NCBI GenBank assembly: GCA_032718475.1
Contig: JAUCBJ010000505.1
Coordinates: 1-64,000 of the forward strand
Reading direction: 5' to 3'
Length of the DNA stretch: 64,000 bases
Source: Nemertoderma westbladi
Taxonomy: Eukaryota > Xenacoelomorpha > Nemertodermatida > Nemertodermatidae
Shown here: positions 1-9,075 of the stretch, piece by piece
How the letters are laid out: each line of letters starts with the position of its first letter
Position numbering within the stretch: position 1 is the first letter of the stretch
Translations under genes and position numbers: made by a program
Notes under the pieces: model-generated
The model's database searches: none
What the model saw: only the letters and a program-made list of their open reading frames with translations
Told to the model about the DNA's origin: nothing

Positions 1-1020
1 TACAGCACAAAATACTTCCAAGCCGTTCTTTCTTTGGCTCAAGACTGAATGTAAACACTGCACATAGGCATTGCGTCATTTCTCGGAAATTTTCTGTACA
101 AGGAGCCACAAAAACGCTCTCATTGGCTGACTGAACTGAGAGACGCCGTAGAACAAAGGAAATCAACACGTATGAATGTCAGCTGTTAACCGTAGTCATA
201 GTAACTACTGTTCAAGAGTAGCTATCACCCTTTTGCGTCACGAATTGCCATAGAATCATAAAATATGCCTTTCACAGTACACATACGGAGGAAATAGGTC
301 TTAGATCCTCTAAAAACACCGATACAGCAATAATACGGTCTCTTACACTTATTAAATCAACTACAGAGTATTTTAATGTAAAAGATAATAAAAATAACGG
401 GGCAATTCAGCAAAGGCTTTTACAAAATTATTTCAAGACAAAACAGGACGAGCGCAACGAGGCTAATAAATAAGAAGAGTATTGTAAAACTAAAAATGTC
501 ATACTTGACTTAAATAGCCCTCTAGTTAGAAGGCCCATTTCTGACGGCAGTTGTAGTGTCCGGCTCTCTTGTAGTTTTATTATTTATGGAATTTTAACTC
601 AAGGGTGGTTCCTTCGGGGTTCGTTTAATACAGAGAGTTTACAGTGTAACTTTTGCCGCATTCAATCAAAACGGCAAGTAATCAAAGCTTATTTTCAAAG
701 GAGAAATCTCGAAAGGGGTTCCGCCGTCACAAAGGGAGTTATTTCAGTTACACAAGGTCTACCGGAAACAGATTCTTTACAATTCTCTGAAAAACCGTCA
801 CATGACGGTTATAATTATCACAAGGTGATAATTAACTCTAGAATCCACCAATCTCGAAAGCGATTAGTTTTATCAATATTTCACCCATATAGTAGGGCTG
901 TATTAAGTTCAATTGGGTCAATCACTATAATATCCCGGAAGTATCGACCAACAATTTGTAACACGTGTCATTTTGTCTTTCAAATTTAATTTCGCAGTTT
1001 GTTTCTATATCAACATGAGT
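1..1020. other. AT-rich sequence without a recognisable gene
   Basis: No open frame with protein-like composition was seen on either strand. The stretch holds two adjacent perfect hairpins (793-834, listed separately). It also holds a 21-base motif at 450-470 that recurs with two mismatches at 27019-27039, and an 11-base motif AATCTCGAAAG at about 703 and again at about 850. These look like remains of dispersed repeats rather than coding sequence. Confidence 0.5.
793..834. other. Two back-to-back perfect inverted repeats
   Basis: The first hairpin is AACCGTCA, a 2-base loop, then TGACGGTT (793-810). One base later comes TAATTATCAC, a 3-base loop, then GTGATAATTA (812-834). Stems are 8 and 10 bp with no mismatch. 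No gene end lies next to them, so a terminator role is not implied. Transposon-terminal or cruciform-forming sequence is possible but unproven. Confidence 0.7.
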
Positions 1021-1452
1021 ATCGTTTATTCTACATATACAATACACATATTTATCTGGCCCTTTAATATATTTATCGTTTATTCTACATATACAATACA
1101 CATATCTATCTGGCCCTTTAATATATTTATCGTTTATTCTACATATACAATACACATATTTATCTGGCCCTTTAATATATTTATCGTTTATTCTACATAT
1201 ACAATACACATATTTATCTGGCCCTTTAATATATTTATCGTTTATTCTACATATACAATACACATATTTATCTGGCCCTTTAATATATTTATCGTTTATT
1301 CTACATATACAATACACATATTTATCTGGCCCTTTAATATATTTATCGTTTATTCTACATATACAATACACATATTTATCTGGCCCTTTAATATATTTAT
1401 CGTTTATTCTACATATACAATACACATATTTATCTGGCCCTTTAATATATTT
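1021..1452. repeat. 54-bp minisatellite, 8 copies
   Basis: Units start at 1021, 1075, 1129, 1183, 1237, 1291, 1345 and 1399, an exact 54-bp period, each containing CATATTTATCTGGCCCTTTA. Copies are nearly identical; the second differs by a single base (CATATCTATC). Since 54 is a multiple of 3 and the unit lacks stops in one frame on each strand, 18-residue repeat ORFs appear on both strands. These are by-products of the period. Confidence 0.95.
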
Positions 1453-1970
1453 TCTCACCCACGACTACGTCTGTTCTATCTCTCATATTATGACCATGAC
1501 TATCTAACAAATGATTTATTAAACACCTGTATTTTGGGAAAAAAAATTTAGTTAAATATCCAATTTAAAAGTACTAATATAAATTCATCCAACCGACCTA
1601 CTGCTGCTATGAACTTCTATTCTATACGATACCACCCCTAACATGCGATATTGCCCAAATACAGTGTCGCGGCCAGTACCCCAGGCAATATTCGCAAAAA
1701 CATACCACCTACCTAATAGATGCTCCTTGGAAGGTTAAACATATGTTTATCACTTAGATATTGAGCTTAGCTAAACGGTAAAGATAAATTCACACTTCCA
1801 ATTCGACTTACATACACCTGCAGCCACTATCATACATATTATAATTTATTAGGTGAAAACAGCGCCTGATTGGTTGGAGAATAGTTTTGATCGAGTTAAC
1901 CACCAATGGAATACAGATAACACAGCTCATGTTCTCTATTATTGCTGCCTACTACAGTACTGTGTATCCA
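1453..1970. other. Unique AT-rich sequence upstream of the lectin promoter
   Basis: No open frame, RNA gene or tandem repeat was recognised. It separates the 54-bp minisatellite from the TATA box at 1971 and is the natural place for upstream regulatory sequence of the lectin gene, but no factor-binding site can be named with confidence. Confidence 0.4.
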
Positions 1971-2007
1971 TATAAAGGTATTATAATTTCTCTACTGTCC
2001 ATTCTCT
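1971..2007 (+). promoter_or_regulatory. Candidate core promoter (TATA box plus initiator) of the tectonin gene
   Basis: TATAAAG at 1971-1977 is followed 30 bp later by CCATTCT, whose A (2001) fits the initiator consensus YYANWYY. This TATA-to-start spacing is normal for metazoan RNA polymerase II promoters. A splice donor (CAA/GTAAGT at 2107) and an acceptor at 3234 would join the resulting leader to the coding exon. A second TATA-like sequence, TATAAAAGG at 2987, is an alternative. No transcript evidence is available. Confidence 0.45.
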
Positions 2008-2106
2008 TATTTCGAAAACTTTGTAGGCCTAGTTGCTGATCGTCAAATCGAGATATTTTCGCGAGTGTGGAGTTGGTTGACGCTGATATAATTCAATTCA
2101 ATACAA
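2001..2106 (+). other. Predicted non-coding 5' UTR exon of the tectonin gene
   Basis: The exon runs from the predicted start at 2001 to the donor GTAAGT beginning at 2107. It contains no ATG. Joined to the acceptor after TTGTTAACAG (AG at 3233-3234), it gives a leader free of upstream ATGs until the start codon at 3275. The unspliced path would meet several ATGs, for example at about 3203. This is inferred from splice signals only. Confidence 0.35.
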
Positions 2107-2274
2107 GTAAGTTTTTGGTCAGCACCCCAGTGGCCCTTGCCCAGTCACCACCACTATTGTATTAGGGCATTAAAATTAGATCGTTAAACCATTAAAATTC
2201 TGACATTCTAGGTGCAGGCGGTTCGTTTTTACCAAAAAGGGGGCAGGGGAGGGCGGGTTGATCTGAAGCCCGAT

Positions 2275-2385
2275 GTGAAATGTGTGGGGTACTTTTTAAA
2301 GCACATTGGCACTGGGATGCTTGAAAGTGCTTTGGAGTACTCAACATTTAAAAACCATCTCAAAACTCCTCTGTTTGAGACTTAA
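2275..2385 (+). pseudogene. Possible remnant of a retroelement reverse-transcriptase C-terminus
   Basis: One frame reads about 36 codons to a TAA at 2383-2385 and ends with STFKNHLKTPLFET. A serine, then FK, HLKT and LF near a stop resembles the C-terminal tail common in non-LTR retrotransposon polyproteins. Upstream the frame dissolves into a G-rich tract, so only a short scrap would remain. It lies in the predicted first intron of the lectin gene. The match is short and from memory of the family pattern; chance is a real alternative. Confidence 0.2.
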
Positions 2386-2450
2386 TTATGTAGTTAACCG
2401 GTATAATTATGTGAGGTGTACGGTTAGATGCTGGCGCTCTGATAAGAACA

Positions 2451-2852
2451 GTTCCCCGAGAGCGCCAACATAACAGTTCCCTGAGAGCGCCAACATAACA
2501 GTTACCTGAGAGCGCCAACATAACAGTTACCTGAGAGCGCCAACATAACAGTTCCCTGAGAGCGCCAACATAACAGTTACCGTACCTGAGAGCGCCAACA
2601 TAACAGTTACCGTACCTGAGAGCGCCAACATAACAGTTCCCTGAGAGCGCCAACATAACAGTTCCCTGAGAGCGCCAACATAACAGTTCCCTGAGAGCGC
2701 CAACATAACAGTTCCCTGAGAGCGCCAACATAACAGTTCCCTGAGAGCGCCAACATAACAGTTCCCTGAGAGCACCAACATAACAGTTCCCTGAGAGCGC
2801 CAGCATAACAGTTCCCTGAGAGCGCCAGCATAACAGTTCCCTGAGAGCGCCA
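2451..2852. repeat. 25-bp minisatellite with an inverted arm at its left edge
   Basis: About 16 units carry GAGAGCGCCAACATAACAGT at a 25-bp period; two units are 30 bp through a TACCG-type insertion (about 2580 and 2610). The rightmost units change CCAAC to CCAGC. Just left of the array, GCTGGCGCTCT (2430-2440) is the exact reverse complement of AGAGCGCCAGC in the right-end units, so the array is bracketed by an 11-bp inverted repeat. It lies in the predicted first intron of the lectin gene. Confidence 0.9.
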
Positions 2853-3234
2853 GCAACAACAAATATAAAAAACTATTATTTTTACTGGGATAATGTGAAT
2901 CCTAATTCATAACTGTTCTACTATAGCTGCTAATGTAACTTTAACGTTTTGTTTTACCGGAAAGGGCACTTATAGGTAAATATGACTATAAAAGGGGAAT
3001 ATTTCTCTAAAAGTTAATTATAAAATAAGGTCACTTTTCTCAAAAGGGCGGTTCGTTCGAACCAACGAATCCCCCCCCCCCCCGGGCTACGGCCTACACG
3101 GTCCTGAGGCGTCACAGTTTTGTTTAGTTATAATTAAATACAAACCTACAGCTTATATGGTGAGGTGTATAAGTAAGTTTTCGGCTAAGCCTATACTGTA
3201 ACCATGAAAAAATAACATTATATTTTGTTAACAG
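2853..3234 (+). other. Remainder of predicted intron 1, with a 13-base poly-C tract
   Basis: The sequence is AT-rich apart from GGCGGTTCGTT at about 3048 and 13 consecutive C at 3071-3083. The same GGCGGTTCGTT occurs at 2217-2227 beside a G-rich tract, so both may be fragments of one dispersed element. TATAAAAGGGG at 2987 is a TATA-like sequence without a well-spaced initiator. The interval ends at the splice acceptor AG (3233-3234). Confidence 0.4.
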
Positions 3235-3274
3235 GAATAATTGAAATCAACTGCAGCTGCCAGTAACTGTAAAA

Positions 3275-4537
3275 ATGAATCGATTCCGAACACCTGCACT
3301 TATTGTTGCCATAGTTATTGTGTTTGCACAGTTCATTATCTCGGGTAACTCGTACTGTGAGTATTAATTTACAGCTTATAGATATTTAGTATTTATTTAT
3401 GTTTATTTAAATCAAGAAAATTTATTTGCCAGTAACAGTTTTTATTTGTTATGATTAATATCACAATAAAAAATATAATTTATTAGCAAATAGTCAAATA
3501 ATTAACACAGTAAAATAATTTATTAATTAAAATATATTAAAAACTCAACTAAAAACCGAATGCATTTCGCCAAGATGGCTCATCAGCGGTAAAATATTTT
3601 AAAAATTTCCTGTGATATTAATTAATAGTAATAAATAAAAACTTATCCTCAATATCTTAATTAATGTTCTGTTTATTTAAAGTATTATAAATACTTTATG
3701 TTTAACAAGTAAATTATAATCTAATGTAACTAAATACGAATTATACAAATGGATTATTTGTTTATTTAAACAGATAGCGGATCGTCCTGGCAACAGATCG
3801 ATGGCGGTCTTACCCACGTCGACGTAGGGAGGTCTGGCGTCTGGGGAGTAAACAGTGGAGACAATATCTACCACAGGGTTGGCACTTATGAGAAAGCCGG
3901 CGCCGGTTCCCACTGGCAACAGGTTCCAGGACTTTTGAAGAACATAGCTGTCGGCCATGATATCGTTTGGGGAGTAAATTCCGGGGGGAATATCTATTAC
4001 CGACACGGAATCTCTGAAACTGTGCCAACCGGAGGTTCGTGGGTTATTGTCGCCGGCGGTTTGTCGGTCATCACCGTCAACTCTATCGACAACGGCGTCT
4101 ACGGTGTCAACGTCCACGGCAACATCTACCAGCGGTCGGGGGTCTCCTGCGACAACAGCGTGGGCACCGGGTGGACCCAGATCCCCGGCGGTCTCGCCTA
4201 CATATCCTACGGCTACTCCGGCGTCTGGGGGGCCAACTCGAACGGGGTCGGCTATTACCTCGACAACTCCTTCCGCTCCAGCAACGTGTTGGAACAGAAC
4301 CCCCATTGGGTCGGCAACACCGCCTTGACGCTTCGCACCATCAGCTCCGGGTCCAACGGCGTCCTTTGGGCCACCGCCACCGACGATAACATCTACCAAG
4401 CCGATATCTCTTGCGACGACACCATCCCCGTGTGGGAGAATGTTCCCGGAAAGTTGAGACAAATCAGCGTTAGTAATTACAACGGAGAAGTTTGGGGAGT
4501 CAACGTCCACAACAACATATACCGTCGCAACTTCTAG
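3275..4537 (+). CDS. Secreted tectonin beta-propeller lectin (tachylectin-1/fish-egg-lectin type), two coding exons
   Basis: The coding sequence joins 3275-3356 and 3774-4537 and gives 281 residues ending at TAG 4535-4537. The intron (3357-3773) has donor GTGAGT and acceptor TTTAAACAG and splits a Tyr codon in phase 1, between signal peptide and domain, as is common in secreted proteins. Residues 1-26 form a signal peptide: Arg3 and Arg5, a hydrophobic core at about 8-22, and cleavage probably after Ser26. The mature part has six tectonin repeats at about 33-64, 75-106, 117-148, 161-188, 206-236 and 248-278. Each follows the pattern W..(V/I)PGxL..I.V...VWGVN..xNIY; repeats 4 and 5 are the most diverged. 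Known family members bind sugars or lipopolysaccharide and act in innate immunity or as egg proteins. Ligand and tissue are not readable here. There are two cysteines (153 and 241). The middle of the large exon is much richer in GC than its surroundings. Confidence 0.85.
3357..3773 (+). other. Phase-1 intron of the tectonin gene
   Basis: The 417-bp AT-rich intron has donor GTGAGTATT after codon base 1 and acceptor TTTAAACAG before ATAGCGG. Splicing joins T with AT to make a Tyr codon and keeps the tectonin frame open. Its base composition contrasts strongly with exon 4045-4440. Confidence 0.75.
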
Positions 4538-4763
4538 AACAACTCGTAAAAAATATTTAGTTAATTAATTACATGATGTGCTAATTAGTTTTAGTCTCTC
4601 CTAATTGATTGTTACAGACAAATCCTTTGTATCCTAAATGTTATCGTAAAAATCTAAATGTTATCGTAAAAATCTAAATGTTATCGTAAAAAGGGGGTGG
4701 GAGGGTTATTCACTGATTTCGCTGGGTATTTTTAGGTTTTCCTCAAATTGAATTATATATGAA
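4538..4763. repeat. 3' flank of the tectonin gene with a 20-bp triplicate
   Basis: CTAAATGTTATCGTAAAAAT is repeated three times at a 20-bp period across 4633-4692, followed by GGGGGTGGGAGGG. No canonical AATAAA was seen between the stop codon and the satellite, so the polyadenylation site of the lectin gene is not identified. Confidence 0.8.
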
Positions 4764-7700
4764 CCGACCCAACTAACCGCCTTTGTACCGACCCAACTAA
4801 CCGCCTTTGTACCGACTGACCCAACTTAACCGCCTTTGTACCGACTGACCCAACTAACCGCCTTTGTACCGACTGACCCAACTAACTGCCTTTGTACCGA
4901 CCCAACTAACCGCCTTTGTACCGACTGACCCAACTAACCGCCTTTGTACCGACTGGCCCAACTAACCGCCTTTGTACCGACCCAACTAACCGCCTTTGTA
5001 CTGACTGACCCAACTAACTGCCTTTGTACCGACCCAACTAACCGCCTTTGTACCGACCCAACTAACCGCCTTTGTACCGACTGACCCAACTAACCGCCTT
5101 TGTACCGACTGACCCAACTAACCGCCTTTGTACCGACCCAACTAACCGGCTTTGTACCGACCCAACTAACCGCCTTTGTACCGACTGACCCAACTAACTG
5201 CCTTTGTACCGACCCAACTAACCGCCTTTGTACCGACCCAACTAACCGCCTTTGTACCGACTGACCCAACTAACCGCCTTTGTACCGACTGACCCAACTA
5301 ACCGCCTTTGTACCGACTGACCCAACTAACCGCCTTTGTACCGACTGACCCAACTAACCAGCTTTGTACCGACCCAACTAACCGCCTTTGTACCGACTGA
5401 CCCAACTAACTGCCTTTGTACCGACCCAACTAACCGCCTTTGTACCGACCCAACTAACCGCCTTTGTACCGACTGACCCAACTAACCGCCTTTGTACCGA
5501 CTGACCCAACTAACCGCCTTTGTACCGACTGACCCAACTAACCGCCTTTGTACCGACTGACCCAACTAACCGCCTTTGTACCGACTGACCCAACTAACCG
5601 CCTTTGTACCGACCCAACTAACCGCCTTTGTACTGACTGACCCAACTAACTGCCTTTGTACCGACCCAACTAACCGCCTTTGTACCGACCCAACTAACCG
5701 CCTTTGTACCGACTGACCCAACTAACCGCCTTTGTACCGACTGACCCAACTAACCGCCTTTGTACCGACTGACCCAACTAACCAGCTTTGTACCGACCCA
5801 ACTAACCGCCTTTGTACCGACTGACCCAACTAACTGCCTTTGTACCGACCCAACTAACTGCCTTTGTACCAACTGACCCAACTAACCGCCTTTGTACCGA
5901 CTGACCCAACTAACCGCCTTTGTACCGACTGACCCAACTAACCAGCTTTGTACCGACCCAACTAACCGCCTTTGTACCGACTGACCCAACTAACTGCCTT
6001 TGTACCGACCCAACTAACTGCCTTTGTACCAACTGACCCAACTAACCGCCTTTGTACCGACTGACCCAACTAACCGCCTTTGTACCGACTGACCCAACTA
6101 ACCGCCTTTGTACCGACCCAACTAACTGCCTTTGTACCGACTGACCCAACTAACCGCCTTTGTACCGACCCAACTAACTGCCTTTGTACCGACTGACCCA
6201 ACTAACCGCCTTTGTACCGACTGACCCAACTAACCGCCTTTGTACCGACTGACCCAACTAACCGCCTTTGTACCGACCCAACTAACTGCCTTTGTACCGA
6301 CTGACCCAACTAACCGCCTTTGTACCGACTGACCCAACTAACCGCCTTTGTACTGACCCAACTAACCGCCTTTGTACCGACTGACCCAACTAACCGCCTT
6401 TGTACCGACTGACCCAACTAACCGCCTTTGTACCGACCCAACTAACTGCCTTTGTACCGACTGACCCAACTAACCGCCTTTGTACCGACCCAACTAACTG
6501 CCTTTGTACCAACCCAACTAACCGCCTTTGTACCGACCCAAACCGCCTTTGTACCGACTGACCCAACTAACCACCTTTGTACCGACCCAACTAACCGCCT
6601 TTGTACCGACCCAACTAACCGCCTTTGTACCGACTGACCCAACTAACCGCCTTTGTACCGACCCAACTAACCGCCTTTGTACCGACCCAGCTAACTGCCT
6701 TTGTACCGACCCAACTAACCGCCTTTGTACCGACTGACCTAACTAACCGCCTTTGTACCGACTGACCCAACTAACCGCCTTTGCACCGACCCAACTAACC
6801 GCCTTTGTACTGACCCAACTAACCGCCTTTGTACCGACCCAACTAACCGCCTTTGTACTGACTGACCCAACTAACCGCCTTTGTACCAACTGACCCAACT
6901 AACCGCCTTTGTACCGACCCAGCTAACTGCCTTTGTACCGACCCAACTAACCGCCTTTGTACCGACTGACCCAACTAACCGCCTTTGTACCGACTGACCC
7001 AACTAACCGCCTTTGTACTGACCCAACTAACTGCCTTTGTACTGACCCAACTAACCGCCTTTGTACCGACTGACTCAACTAACCGCCTTTGTACTGACCC
7101 AACTAACCACCTTTGTACCGACTGACCCAACTAACCGCCTTTCTACCGACCCAACTAACCGTCTTTGTACTGACCCAACTAACCGCCTTTGTACTGACCC
7201 AACTAACCGCCTTTGTACCGACTGACCCAACTAACCGCCTTTGTACCGACTGACCCAACTAACCGCCTTTGCACCGACCCAACTAACCGCCTTTGTACTG
7301 ACCCAACTAACCGCCTTTGTACCGACCCAACTAACCGCCTTTGTACCGACCCAACTAACCGCCTTTGTACTGACCCAACTAACCGCCTTTGTACCGACCC
7401 AACTAACCGCCTTTGTACTGACCCAACTAACCACCTTTGTACCGACCCAGCTAACTGCCTTTGTACCGACCCAACTAACCGCCTTTGTACCGACTGACCT
7501 AACTAACCTAACCGCCTTTGTACCGACTGACCCAACTAACCGCCTTTGTACCGACTGACCTAACTAACCGCCTTTGTACCGACTGACCCAACTAACCGCC
7601 TTTGTACCGACCCAACTAACTGCCTTTGTACCGACTGACCCAACTAACCGCCTTTGTACCGACCCAACTAACTGCCTTTGTACCGACCCAACTAACTGCC

Positions 7701-9075
7701 TTTGCACCGACCCAACTAACCGCCTTTGTACTGACCCAACTAACCGCCTTTGTACCGACCCAACTAACCGCCTTTGTACCGACCCAACTAACTGCCTTTG
7801 TACCGACTGACCCAACTAACCGCCTTTGTACCGACCCAACTAACTGCCTTTGTACCGACCCAACTAACCGCCTTTGTACCGACCCAACTAACCGCCTTTG
7901 TACCGACCTAGCTAACTGCCTTTGTACCGACCCAACTAACCGCCTTTGTACCGACTGACCCAACTAACCGCCTTTGCACCGACCCAACTAACCGCCTTTG
8001 TACTGACCCAACTAACCGCCTTTGTACCGACCCAACTAACCGCCTTTGTACCGACCCAACTAACCACCTTTGTACCGACCCAGCTAACTGCCTTTGTACC
8101 GACCCAACTAACCGCCTTTGTACCGACTGACCTAACTAACTGCCTTTGTACCAACTGACCCAACTAACCGCCTTTGTACCGACTGACCCAACTAACCGCC
8201 TTTGCACCGACCCAACTAACCGCCTTTGTACTGACCCAACTAACCGCCTTTGTACCGACCCAACTAACCACCTTTGTACCGACCCAGCTAACTGCCTTTG
8301 TACCGACTGACCTAACTAACCGCCTTTGTACCGACTGACCTAACTAACCGCCTTTGTACCGACTGACCCAACTAACCGCCTTTGTACTGACCCAACTAAC
8401 CGCCTTTGTACTGACCCAACTAACCGCCTTTGTACCGACTGACCTAACTAACCGCCTTTGTACCGACCCAACTAACCACCTTTGTACCGACCCAGCTAAC
8501 TGCCTTTGTACCGACCCAACTAACCGCCTTTGTACCGACTGACCTAACTAACCGCCTTTGTACCGACTGACCCAACTAACCGCCTTTGTACCAACCCAAC
8601 TAACCGCCTTTATACCAACTGACCCAACTAACCGCCTTTGTACCGACTGACCCAACTAACCGCCTTTGTACCGACTGACCCAACTAACTGACTTTGTACC
8701 GACTGACCCAACTAACCGCCTTTGTACTGACCCAACTAACTGCCTTTGTACCGACCCAACTAACCGCCTTTGTACCGACTGACCCAACTAACCGCCTTTG
8801 TACCGACCCAACTAACCGCCTTTGTACCGACCCAACTAACCACCTTTGTACCGACCCAGCTAACTGCCTTTGTACCGACCCAACTAACCGCCTTTGTACC
8901 GACTGACCCAACTAACCGCCTTTGTACCGACTGACCCAACTAACCGCCTTTGTACCGACCCAACTAACCGCCTTTGTACCGACTGACCCAACTAACCGCC
9001 TTTGTACCGACTGACCCAACTAACCGCCTTTGTACTGACCCAACTAACCGCCTTTGTACCGACTGACCCAACTAA
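4764..9075. repeat. Mixed 24/28-bp satellite array, left part
   Basis: The 28-bp unit begins CCGACTGACCCAACTAACCG and ends CCTTTGTA. The 24-bp unit lacks one TGAC (CCGACCC instead of CCGACTGACCC), a loss expected from slippage between the two GAC. The two lengths alternate irregularly. This left part has more single-base variants (CTGCC, CACCG, CAGCT, TACTG) than the right part. A CCAGCTTTG variant at about 5360, 5784 and 5944 marks local duplications of 424 and 160 bp. Short open frames here arise only from runs of 24-bp units. The array resumes after the LINE. Confidence 0.97.
9054..9075 (+). repeat. Left target-site duplication of the LINE (up to 22 bp)
   Basis: The 22 bases ending at 9075 begin TTGTACCGACTGACC and are repeated exactly at 12384-12405, immediately after the element. 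Since the target is itself a repeat, the proof lies in phase. Without duplication the array would resume at CCGCC, but it resumes 22 bases earlier in the unit. A length of 22 plus whole units is formally possible. Confidence 0.7.

Noticed and set aside
925-1551. Repeat-protein frames on both strands over the 54-bp array
   Set aside because: Openness on both strands follows from a stop-free 54-bp period; flanks show no coding signal.
2987-2997. TATAAAAGGGG as the lectin promoter
   Set aside because: It is a strong TATA match, but the nearest initiator-like sequence is about 46 bp away and a transcript from it would carry upstream ATGs. It is kept only as an alternative to 1971.
3677-4510. 277-codon minus-strand frame opposite the lectin exon
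   Set aside because: It is an antisense shadow of the GC-rich tectonin exon, which has a clear domain on the plus strand.
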